6,226 bases of DNA, from the NCBI GenBank assembly GCA_900557505.1, contig USTC01000080.1, positions 1 through 6,226 on the forward strand, in the 5' to 3' direction. Below, piece after piece: positions 1 to 5,943 of this stretch (positions are counted from its first letter, which is position 1; every line of letters begins with the position of its first letter). A model generated the notes under the pieces. The model saw only the letters and a list, made by a program, of their open reading frames with translations, was not told the DNA's origin and ran no database searches. The stretch is from an uncultured Collinsella sp. Its GTDB lineage: Bacteria; Actinomycetota; Coriobacteriia; Coriobacteriales; Coriobacteriaceae. The translations under genes and the position numbers were made by a program.

Positions 1-453
1 AGCGGCCGTACCCGCGTGACCTCCGAGCAAACGATTGAGTTTCCTGCCGGCACGCACGACGGCGACGGGGTTCGCATTAGCGGCATGGGCCATGCCGGTA
101 CCAATGGCGCCACGGGTGGTGACCTGGTCGGTCGCGCCCATGTGGAGGCCGAGCGCCTGGAGGGCAAGGCCCGTACCGGCTTTTACCTGATGGGCATCGT
201 CGCGCCGTTTTTGGTGCTGTCGGCCATCTCGGGCGTGTTCTCGGCCTTTGCCGTGATGTGTTTTATTCCGTTTGCCATGGGCCTGTTCATGGTGCTCTCG
301 GATGGGGTACTTCACCGTAGCCTGCTATGGTGGAAGCGTGGCGCGATGCAGTTCGCCAACGGTTTCGCCAACGGCTTCATGTTCGCGCTTGTGTCGGTGT
401 GGTTTGCGAGCTGCTCGCAGCGCGCGATGCTTTCGCCCTACGGGATGCAATAA
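1..453 (+). CDS. DnaJ C-terminal-domain protein with membrane tail (3' part only)
   Basis: This frame is open from the first base of the window, so the 5' end lies outside it; the GTG at 16 is probably internal. The first ~45 residues match the C-terminal substrate-binding domain of Hsp40. The pattern PAG-x3-G-x3-R-[VI]-SG-x-G-x-AG-x2-G-x3-GDL (bases 43-126) has exactly the same spacing as residues 224-251 of the DnaJ encoded just downstream. In true DnaJ this segment leads into a second C-terminal domain; here it is followed by hydrophobic stretches at about 181-300 (probably two membrane helices) and 364-414 (one more), then a short tail ending in MQ. No zinc-finger cysteine pairs are visible in this part. 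The likely role is a membrane-anchored J-domain-type co-chaperone, but the J-domain itself would lie upstream and is not seen. It precedes dnaJ by 81 bases on the same strand, and its function is unknown. Confidence 0.7.
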   Translation, partial: SGRTRVTSEQTIEFPAGTHDGDGVRISGMGHAGTNGATGGDLVGRAHVEAERLEGKARTGFYLMGIVAPFLVLSAISGVFSAFAVMCFIPFAMGLFMVLSDGVLHRSLLWWKRGAMQFANGFANGFMFALVSVWFASCSQRAMLSPYGMQ

Positions 454-468
454 CATCAAACCCTCTGT

Positions 469-495
469 TTGCGGTCGGCCCTGCATGGGTATAGG
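469..495 (+). promoter_or_regulatory. Weak candidate promoter upstream of dnaJ
   Basis: A -35-like TTGCGG (469-474) and a -10-like TATAGG (490-495) are separated by 15 bases, or 16 if the -35 is read as TTTGCG. Transcription would begin near 500 and leave a leader of about 35 bases before dnaJ. The match is poor and the spacing short. No CIRCE (HrcA) or HAIR (HspR) heat-shock operator is visible in 454-534, so any heat-shock control is not of those recognisable types. dnaJ may simply be read through from the upstream gene. Confidence 0.25.
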
Positions 496-520
496 ACGCA
501 CTGTGACAATATTGAAAGTC

Positions 521-526
521 GGAAGG
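521..526 (+). promoter_or_regulatory. Ribosome binding site fixing the GTG start of dnaJ
   Basis: GGAAGG lies 8 bases before the GTG at 535. This start gives the usual DnaJ N-terminus, with the DYYEVLGV motif beginning at residue 6. The longer in-frame reading from 469 would add 22 residues with no DnaJ character and lacks a ribosome site, so the GTG is preferred. Confidence 0.7.
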
Positions 527-534
527 ATTCGGTC

Positions 535-1683
535 GTGTCGGAAAATAGGGATTACTACGAGGTACTTGGCGTCGATAAGGATGCCGACGCGCGGACCATT
601 AAGCGCGCGTTTCTAAAGAAAGCCCGTACGGTACACCCGGATGTTTCGGACGACCCCGAGGCCGAGGCCAAGTTCAAGGAGCTTAACGAGGCTTATTCTG
701 TCCTTTCCGATGAGCAGAAGCGTGCCAATTACGATCGCTTTGGTACCGCCGATGGCCCTGGTGGCTCCGGCTATGTCGATATCAACGATATCTTTGGCGG
801 TATGGGCATGGATGACCTGTTCTCGTCATTCTTTGGCGGCGGCGCCGGCGGTGGTGCCCGCAGCCGGCGCGAGCGCCGTCGCGGTCGCGATATGGCCATC
901 TCGCTTTCGGTGACGCTCGAGGAAGCTGCGCTTGGCTGTAAAAAGACGATCAGCTATGACCGCCTTGCTCCCTGCGAGGATTGCAACGGTACGGGCAAGG
1001 CTGACGGTGCGACCGAAAAGCAGTGCAGCCGCTGCCACGGCACGGGCTATGTCACCACGGTCCAGCGCTCTTTTTTGGGCCAGGTCCAGTCCTCTTCGCC
1101 TTGCCCCGACTGCCACGGCGAGGGCACAGTCATCGATCATCCCTGCGAGACCTGTGACGGCCAGGGCCGCACGCCTTCGCACGAAAAGATCGATATCGAT
1201 ATTCCCGCCGGCGTCTCGACCGGTCGCCAACTGCGCGTGAGCGGCTTTGGCGAGGCCGGCCTTCGCGGTGAGCCCTCGGGCGACCTGATCGTCAACGTGC
1301 GTGTCGCCGACCACGAGCGCTTTAAGCGCAATGGCGACGATCTGTACCTGGTGAGCGATATCTCCATTGCGCAGGCCGCGCTCGGTTGCGAGATTGAGGT
1401 CGAGGGCATTATGCCTGACGAGGTCGTCAAGCTGTGCGTCCCCGCCGGCACACAGTACGGTGACACCGTCAGCGTCAACAATTTCGGCATGCCGCGCATC
1501 GGCGGTGGCGGCTCACGCGGTCGACTGGTCGTGCAGCTGCGCGTGGTCGTTCCCACGAACCTTTCCAACAAGCAGCGCGAGCTGCTCCGCGCTTTTGCCG
1601 ACGAGATGGGCGATGACGTCGCTTCCGGCAAGAAGTCGGTAACCGATCGTATCAAGAGCGCCCTCGACGATATCCTCGATTAA
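535..1683 (+). CDS. dnaJ: Molecular chaperone DnaJ (Hsp40, type I)
   Basis: This is the cytoplasmic co-chaperone that delivers unfolded clients to DnaK and stimulates its ATPase. The 382-residue product has the full type I layout. The J-domain covers about residues 6-70, with the catalytic HPD at 34-36. A Gly/Phe-rich region runs from about 84 to 108 (FGGMGMDDLF, then a glycine run). Four zinc-finger CxxCxGxG repeats have cysteine pairs 147/150, 164/167, 190/193 and 204/207. The C-terminal peptide-binding domains follow, with PAG at 224-226 and GDL at 249-251, plus a C-terminal helix region. Length is normal for the family and no key residue is missing. The start is GTG at 535, chosen from its SD site and N-terminal fit. 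Neither grpE nor dnaK is next to it. mtaB follows 9 bases after the stop, and the TAA is part of the mtaB ribosome site, which suggests coupled translation. Confidence 0.97.
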   Translation: MSENRDYYEVLGVDKDADARTIKRAFLKKARTVHPDVSDDPEAEAKFKELNEAYSVLSDEQKRANYDRFGTADGPGGSGYVDINDIFGGMGMDDLFSSFFGGGAGGGARSRRERRRGRDMAISLSVTLEEAALGCKKTISYDRLAPCEDCNGTGKADGATEKQCSRCHGTGYVTTVQRSFLGQVQSSSPCPDCHGEGTVIDHPCETCDGQGRTPSHEKIDIDIPAGVSTGRQLRVSGFGEAGLRGEPSGDLIVNVRVADHERFKRNGDDLYLVSDISIAQAALGCEIEVEGIMPDEVVKLCVPAGTQYGDTVSVNNFGMPRIGGGGSRGRLVVQLRVVVPTNLSNKQRELLRAFADEMGDDVASGKKSVTDRIKSALDDILD

Positions 1684-1687
1684 GGAG
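1682..1687 (+). promoter_or_regulatory. Ribosome binding site for mtaB, overlapping the dnaJ stop
   Basis: AAGGAG uses the last two bases of the dnaJ stop codon TAA and lies 5 bases before TTG at 1693. It decides the TTG start, since no ATG or GTG precedes the conserved NLGCRVN motif in this frame. The overlap suggests that ribosomes finishing dnaJ re-initiate on mtaB. Confidence 0.75.
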
Positions 1688-1692
1688 CCCGC

Positions 1693-2985
1693 TTGCTCGC
1701 ACCCCATATTTCCGTCGTCAACCTTGGCTGTCGCGTCAACCGGGTTGAGTCCGACCGTATCACTGCCGATCTTATGCGCCAGGGCTTTGCGATGGTGGAG
1801 CCCCAGGATGCCGACCTGATCGTAATCAATACCTGCGCCGTGACGGGCGAGGCCGAGGCCAAGACCCGCAAGGCCGTCCGTCATGCGCTGTCATATCCAG
1901 GCGAGCCCTACGTGGTCGTGACCGGCTGCGTCGTCAACCTGCATCCCGAAGAGCTATTAGAGCTTTCGGACCGTGTGATTGCCGAGCCGTCGAAAATCGA
2001 CGTCGCCGAGCGTGTCTGCGAGGTACTGGGTGTCGAATCCGATAGTGTGGCTGCCTGCAGCGACAGCGATGTGGTCGATGCTCTGGGGCGCTCGCGTCTG
2101 GGCGTGAAGATCCAAGACGGCTGCAATCACCGCTGCACGTATTGTATTGTGTGGAAGGCACGCGGCCCCGAGCGCTCCGTGCCTGTCGAGTCCGTGCTCG
2201 AGCAGGTGCGCGAGGCCCAGGAGGCCGGTGTGCCCGAGGTGGTGCTGACTGGCGTGAACCTGGGCGCCTATGACGGCAAGAGCGCGACTGACGAACACGT
2301 GGAGATCGATGAGCTGCTCGAGGCCATTATGGAGCGCACTACGATTGCCCACGTGCGCATTTCTTCAGTGGAGCCCATGGACATTTCCGAGCGCCTGCTC
2401 AAGGTGATGGCGCGCTATCCGCAGCGAATCGCGCCGTTCTTGCATCTTCCCGTGCAGTCCGGCTGTACGGCAACCCTGCATCGCATGGGTCGTCCCTATA
2501 GCGCGGAGGCCTTTGAGGACACGGTACGCATGATTCGTACCAATCTGCCCCAGGCGTCACTTTCTTGCGACGTCATCGTCGGCTTTCCCGGCGAGACGGA
2601 CGAGGAGTTCGAGGAGTCGCTGGCGTTGTGCCGTCGCGTGGGCTTTTCGCGCATGCATGTCTTCCGCTATAGCAAGCGTCCGGGCACGCTTGCGGCCGAT
2701 ATGCCCGATCAGGTACCGCCCGAGATTATGGCCGAACGCAGCCGCCGCATGCGTGCCGCCGCTCAGGAGCTTGCGATTGCCGATGCCCGCCGCCGCGTGG
2801 GCACGGTCGAGCGTGCGGTGCTCGAGTATGGCGACAACCTGACGCTCGGCTCCTTCCATCATGCCCGTCTTGACGATGTCTGCGGGCTCAAGGCCCCGTG
2901 CCTGCTCGATGTTGCTATCATCGGAGTCGATGATTCCGGCTTAGTCCATGCTCGCAGGGAGGTCCATGGAAGCCTCGAAGATTAG
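1693..2985 (+). CDS. mtaB: tRNA (t6A37) methylthiotransferase MtaB
   Basis: This radical-SAM enzyme family adds a methylthio group to N6-threonylcarbamoyladenosine at position 37 of tRNAs reading ANN codons, which improves decoding. The 430-residue protein has the three domains of the family. The N-terminal UPF0004 domain has its three iron-sulfur cysteines at C13 (NLGCRVN), C48 (INTCAVT) and C79 (VTGC). The radical-SAM core has CxxxCxxC at C144/C148/C151, HLPVQSG at 251-257 and VGFPGETDEEF from 296. A C-terminal TRAM-like RNA-binding segment covers about 368-425. The early NxGCRVN signature and the GCNHRCTYC core favour MtaB over MiaB or RimO, although substrate choice is inferred from similarity only. 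The start is TTG with a strong SD. Its last 20 bases overlap phoH. In Bacillus-type genomes mtaB also follows the dnaJ cluster, which supports the name. Confidence 0.93.
   Translation: MLAPHISVVNLGCRVNRVESDRITADLMRQGFAMVEPQDADLIVINTCAVTGEAEAKTRKAVRHALSYPGEPYVVVTGCVVNLHPEELLELSDRVIAEPSKIDVAERVCEVLGVESDSVAACSDSDVVDALGRSRLGVKIQDGCNHRCTYCIVWKARGPERSVPVESVLEQVREAQEAGVPEVVLTGVNLGAYDGKSATDEHVEIDELLEAIMERTTIAHVRISSVEPMDISERLLKVMARYPQRIAPFLHLPVQSGCTATLHRMGRPYSAEAFEDTVRMIRTNLPQASLSCDVIVGFPGETDEEFEESLALCRRVGFSRMHVFRYSKRPGTLAADMPDQVPPEIMAERSRRMRAAAQELAIADARRRVGTVERAVLEYGDNLTLGSFHHARLDDVCGLKAPCLLDVAIIGVDDSGLVHARREVHGSLED
2957..2962 (+). promoter_or_regulatory. Ribosome binding site choosing the phoH start inside mtaB
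   Basis: GGGAGG ends 3 bases before ATG at 2966, a short but usable spacing. The earlier in-frame ATG at 2948 has no SD-like sequence and would only add six residues (MLAGRS). The site lies inside the mtaB coding region. Confidence 0.55.
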
Positions 2986-3952
2986 ACTTACCGTTCCCGA
3001 GGGGATTGACCCTTCGCGCGTCTTGGGCGCCGGCGACGCTGTCCTTCGCGCGGTTGAAGACTTGGTTCGCGCCCATGTGGTTGCGCGCGGTGACCAGATT
3101 GCCGTGAGCGGCGACCCGGACGAGGTCGAACTCGTGGCGCGTTTTTTCGAACACGCTTTTCGCGAGGCGGCTGCCGGTCGCACGCTGTCTGCCGACGACG
3201 TCTCGCGTTGCTTGGCTGTCCTGCGCGATGGCGAGCACGACGTCTCGTCGCTGCGCGATGACGTGCTGCTGTCGTATCGCGGCCGCGTCATTCGTCCCAA
3301 GACGCTCGGCCAAAAGCGCTATGTTGATGCCATCCGCTCGCATACCATCACGTTTGGCCTGGGCCCCGCCGGTACCGGTAAGACCTATCTAGCCATGGCG
3401 CTCGCCGTCGCCGCGCTCAAGCGCCACGAGGTGGGTCGCCTGGTCCTTACGCGGCCCGTTGTCGAGGCGGGGGAGAATTTGGGCTTTTTGCCCGGCACCC
3501 TCGAGGAAAAAATCGACCCTTACATGCGTCCGCTCTACGATGCCCTGTTTGACATGATGGATCGTGAGCGTACCGACGAGCTCATGGAGCGTGGTGTGAT
3601 CGAGATTGCCCCGCTTGCCTACATGCGCGGCCGCACGCTGAGTGATGCCTTCGTGGTGCTCGACGAGGCGCAAAATACCACGCCCGAGCAGATGAAGATG
3701 TTCCTGACGCGCCTGGGCTTCAACTCCAAGTTCGTGATTACCGGCGACCTGAGCCAGCGTGACCTGGTGGGTCGTCGTGGTGGCTTGGCGGATGTCGAGA
3801 AGATTTTGGGCCGTGTCGATGATGTCGCATTTTCGCACCTCGAGCGTGCCGACGTGGTGCGCCATGCCTTGGTGGGACGTATCGTCGAGGCATACGATAC
3901 TTATGATGATGTGCGCGAGAAGCGCGTACGTGACCGAAAGGAGTCCCGTTGA
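2966..3952 (+). CDS. PhoH-family ATPase (PhoH/YbeZ-like)
   Basis: This is a cytoplasmic P-loop ATPase of the PhoH-like group, which in many bacteria is encoded next to ybeY and is linked to RNA metabolism and ribosome maturation; its exact reaction is not settled. From ATG 2966 it has 328 residues, the normal size. The first ~100 residues form the small N-terminal domain typical of the YbeZ type. Next come the Walker A loop GPAGTGKT at 133-140, the family signature TRPVVEAGENLGFLPG soon after it, and Walker B VVLDEAQN with D233 and E234. The ITGDLSQRDL motif follows. All catalytic motifs are intact. The C-terminal end is rich in Arg, Lys and Asp. The gene overlaps mtaB by 20 bases upstream and ybeY by 4 bases downstream, so production of PhoH and YbeY is probably coupled. 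No C-terminal KH domain or N-terminal PIN domain is present, which separates it from the PhoH2 type. Confidence 0.95.
   Translation: MEASKIRLTVPEGIDPSRVLGAGDAVLRAVEDLVRAHVVARGDQIAVSGDPDEVELVARFFEHAFREAAAGRTLSADDVSRCLAVLRDGEHDVSSLRDDVLLSYRGRVIRPKTLGQKRYVDAIRSHTITFGLGPAGTGKTYLAMALAVAALKRHEVGRLVLTRPVVEAGENLGFLPGTLEEKIDPYMRPLYDALFDMMDRERTDELMERGVIEIAPLAYMRGRTLSDAFVVLDEAQNTTPEQMKMFLTRLGFNSKFVITGDLSQRDLVGRRGGLADVEKILGRVDDVAFSHLERADVVRHALVGRIVEAYDTYDDVREKRVRDRKESR
3937..3943 (+). promoter_or_regulatory. Ribosome binding site fixing the TTG start of ybeY
   Basis: AAAGGAG lies inside the end of phoH, 5 bases before TTG at 3949. The TTG overlaps the phoH stop as TTGA (3949-3952), a classic stop-start coupling arrangement. 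The next in-frame TTG at 3958 is too far from the site to be preferred. Confidence 0.75.
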
Positions 3953-4458
3953 GTGTATTGATCAGCAACGATGCCGAGCTCGATACGCTGCTCGACGCGC
4001 ATGAGGTGGAGCACATCTGCGAGGTTGTGCTTGCCGCCGAGGGCGTTGAACGTGGAGTCGAGGTTTCCCTTTCGTATGTCGACGAGGACGAGATGCACGA
4101 GCTCAACCACGAGTGGCGCGGTATCGACCGCACCACCGATGTGCTTTCGTTTGAGTGCGATTCGGCCTTCGACGATGACATTCCCGCCGATGAGACGCTC
4201 GAGCTCGGCGATATTATCTTGGCCCCGCAGGTTATTGCCCGTCAGGCCCCCGGTTTTGGCAATAGCCCCGCTGACGAGTGCCGCCTGATGCTCGTACACG
4301 GCATGCTGCACCTGCTGGGCTATGACCACATCGAGGACGACGAGGCCGAGGTTATGGAGGCCCGCGAGGACGCCATCCTGCGCGATCTGGCACTCGAGCG
4401 CGGCGAGGACCCCAAGCTAGTCCACGTCGGCCCCATCACCAACCACGCCCACGACTAG
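3949..4458 (+). CDS. ybeY: Endoribonuclease YbeY (16S rRNA maturation)
   Basis: YbeY is a small zinc metalloprotein needed for 16S rRNA 3'-end maturation and 70S quality control, and it works with Era and ribosomal protein S11 in the species studied. The 169-residue product carries the diagnostic zinc motif HGMLHLLGYDH, with metal ligands H117, H121 and H127. The upstream family motif LNHEWRGIDRTTDVLSF starts at residue 52; R57 corresponds to the essential Arg of the E. coli enzyme. LGDIILAP follows. The length is slightly above average because of a C-terminal tail ending in NHAHD. The TTG start overlaps the phoH stop by 4 bases. The dgkA-like gene begins 9 bases after its stop, and the TAG is part of that gene's SD. 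Sitting next to phoH and near era matches its ribosome role. Confidence 0.96.
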   Translation: MSVLISNDAELDTLLDAHEVEHICEVVLAAEGVERGVEVSLSYVDEDEMHELNHEWRGIDRTTDVLSFECDSAFDDDIPADETLELGDIILAPQVIARQAPGFGNSPADECRLMLVHGMLHLLGYDHIEDDEAEVMEAREDAILRDLALERGEDPKLVHVGPITNHAHD

Positions 4459-4467
4459 GAGCCGTCT

Positions 4468-4845
4468 ATGATTCCCGGATCGAACAAGGACCATCCGTCC
4501 TTCTTAAAGTCGTTTTCCTACGCCATGGAGGGCTTCGTTACCGCCGTCAAGACCGAGCGCAACATTAAGGTCATGCTCGTGGCGGGCGTGTGTACCGTCA
4601 TCGCCGGCTGTATCGTGGGGCTCGACATTGCCGAGTGGGCCACGATTATCATCTGTTGTGGCCTGGTGATTCACGGCGAGCTGTGCAACACCGCTATGGA
4701 GGCTATCGTCGACCTAGCGACCCAGGAGCTCCATCCGCTGGCCAAGCGTGCGAAGGACATCGCCGCCGCCTCTGTATACGTTCTTTCCATCACCGCCGCG
4801 ATTGTGGGCTTGCTTGTCTTTGCCCACGCGCTCGGCTTTATTTAG
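4468..4845 (+). CDS. dgkA: Small membrane lipid kinase, DgkA family (diacylglycerol/undecaprenol kinase)
   Basis: This is an integral membrane kinase. In Gram-positive bacteria this family mainly phosphorylates undecaprenol, recycling the lipid carrier for cell-wall synthesis, while E. coli DgkA uses diacylglycerol. The 125-residue protein has a short amphipathic N-terminus and three membrane helices at roughly 34-52, 56-71 and 98-121. The family signature ELCNTAMEAIVDL starts at E71, followed by H89 and AKRAKDIAAASV (92-103). E30 and E78 match the metal-binding glutamates of the E. coli enzyme, and E71 matches the probable catalytic glutamate. The start is ATG with AGGAG 6 bases upstream (4457-4461), which overlaps the ybeY stop. 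Gram-positive context suggests undecaprenol as substrate, but the sequence alone cannot settle this. The gene lies between ybeY and era as in Bacillus, but without cdd. Confidence 0.92.
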   Translation: MIPGSNKDHPSFLKSFSYAMEGFVTAVKTERNIKVMLVAGVCTVIAGCIVGLDIAEWATIIICCGLVIHGELCNTAMEAIVDLATQELHPLAKRAKDIAAASVYVLSITAAIVGLLVFAHALGFI

Positions 4846-4857
4846 AAAGGGATTCCC

Positions 4858-5928
4858 ATGTCCGACAATATGCAGCCTACCGATGAGATTTTGGATGACG
4901 AGGTCCTGGACGAGGCTGAAGGTGCCGATTCGTTTGACGAGGCCGAGGAGTTCGACCCGTTTGAGGGCATGAGCGACGAGGAACTCGACTCCCTGTGCGA
5001 CGAGGACGACGGTCCTATGGGCTTTGGCGACGTGGAGCCCGGTTTCCGCAGCGGTTTTGTGGCCCTGGTCGGTCGTCCCAACGCCGGCAAGTCCACGCTG
5101 CTCAACGCCTGCTATGGCAAAAAGGTCGCCATCACCTCGCCGGTGGCACAGACGACCCGCCGTCGCATGCGCGCCGTCGTCAACCGTCCCGGCTACCAGC
5201 TGGTCTTTGTCGATACCCCGGGTATTCATAAGCCCAAGGACGGCCTGGGGTCCGAGCTCAACAAGAGCGCACTGTTCGAGTTGAACGATGTCGACGTCGT
5301 CGCGTTTTTGATTGATGCCACCAAGCCGATCGGCAGGGGAGACGCCTGGGTTGCCGAGCGCGTCAGATGCGCTCGTTCCAAGAAGGTCCTGGTGCTCACC
5401 AAGGCCGATGAGGCCGACCCCGCACAGGTCATGGAGCAGCTTAAGGCTGCCCACGAGCTCATGGAATATGACGACGAGATCGTGACGTCATCGGTCAAGA
5501 ACTTCAACGTCGATGCGTTTATCGAGACCGTCGCTCACTTCTTGCCCGAGGGCCCGCGTTGGTTCCCTGAGGACATGGGCACCGACGCGTCCGACGAAAC
5601 CCTTGTGGCCGAGTTCGTGCGCGAGAAGGTCCTGCGTCGCACCCGCGACGAGATCCCTCACTCCGTGGGCGTCATCTGTGACGCGCTCGAGCAGACTAAG
5701 AAGGTCCTGCGCGTGCACGCCACGATTTACGTCGAGCGCGAGGGGCAGAAGGGCATCATCATCGGCAAGGGCGGCGAGATGATCAAGCATATCGGCATCG
5801 ATGCCCGTCGCGATCTTGAGCGCATCTTTGGCAACCAGGTCTTTTTGGAGCTCGACGTGAAGGTCAAGGCCGGCTGGCGTGACGACGAGGCCCAGATTCG
5901 CCGCTTTGGCTACAACGCCGAGGACTAA
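4858..5928 (+). CDS. era: Ribosome-assembly GTPase Era with acidic N-terminal extension
   Basis: Era binds the 3' end of 16S rRNA and helps mature the 30S subunit. The 356-residue protein is longer than the usual ~300. Residues 1-63 form an acidic extension with no Lys or Arg; 23 of residues 9-51 are Asp or Glu. The GTPase domain follows: G1 GRPNAGKS (72-79), the QTTR switch region (98-101), G3 DTPG (119-122), G4 TKAD (181-184) and a probable G5 TSSVK. TKxD in place of NKxD is a known variant in this superfamily. The C-terminal KH RNA-binding domain has GIIIGKGG (299-306) and ends with the typical VKVKAGWRDDE. The ATG at 4858 is supported by AAAGGG 6 bases upstream, and no later start has a comparable site, so the extension is probably translated. 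It lies 12 bases after the lipid kinase gene and just before recO. Confidence 0.96.
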   Translation: MSDNMQPTDEILDDEVLDEAEGADSFDEAEEFDPFEGMSDEELDSLCDEDDGPMGFGDVEPGFRSGFVALVGRPNAGKSTLLNACYGKKVAITSPVAQTTRRRMRAVVNRPGYQLVFVDTPGIHKPKDGLGSELNKSALFELNDVDVVAFLIDATKPIGRGDAWVAERVRCARSKKVLVLTKADEADPAQVMEQLKAAHELMEYDDEIVTSSVKNFNVDAFIETVAHFLPEGPRWFPEDMGTDASDETLVAEFVREKVLRRTRDEIPHSVGVICDALEQTKKVLRVHATIYVEREGQKGIIIGKGGEMIKHIGIDARRDLERIFGNQVFLELDVKVKAGWRDDEAQIRRFGYNAED

Positions 5929-5931
5929 GGA
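5927..5931 (+). promoter_or_regulatory. Ribosome binding site candidate for recO, overlapping the era stop
   Basis: AAGGA shares bases with the era stop TAA and lies 12 bases before ATG at 5944, a long spacing. The intervening bases 5933-5943 are an imperfect GC palindrome (GCGC-GGC-GCGC) that could fold and shorten the effective distance. This supports 5944 as the original recO start. Confidence 0.45.
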
Positions 5932-5943
5932 CGCGCGGCGCGC

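Noticed and set aside
479..489. CCC-TGCAT-GGG as a terminator hairpin
   Set aside because: The stem is only three base pairs with no T-run after it.
469..534. Longer dnaJ N-terminus beginning at 469
   Set aside because: The 22 extra residues do not resemble DnaJ and the start lacks an SD; GTG 535 has both the SD and the conserved N-terminus.
2948..2965. phoH start at ATG 2948
   Set aside because: There is no SD upstream of it, while GGGAGG precedes ATG 2966.
5398..5409. TKAD instead of NKxD as a defect in Era
   Set aside because: Thr for Asn at this place is a tolerated variant in the TrmE-Era-like GTPases, and all other motifs are intact, so loss of function is not implied.
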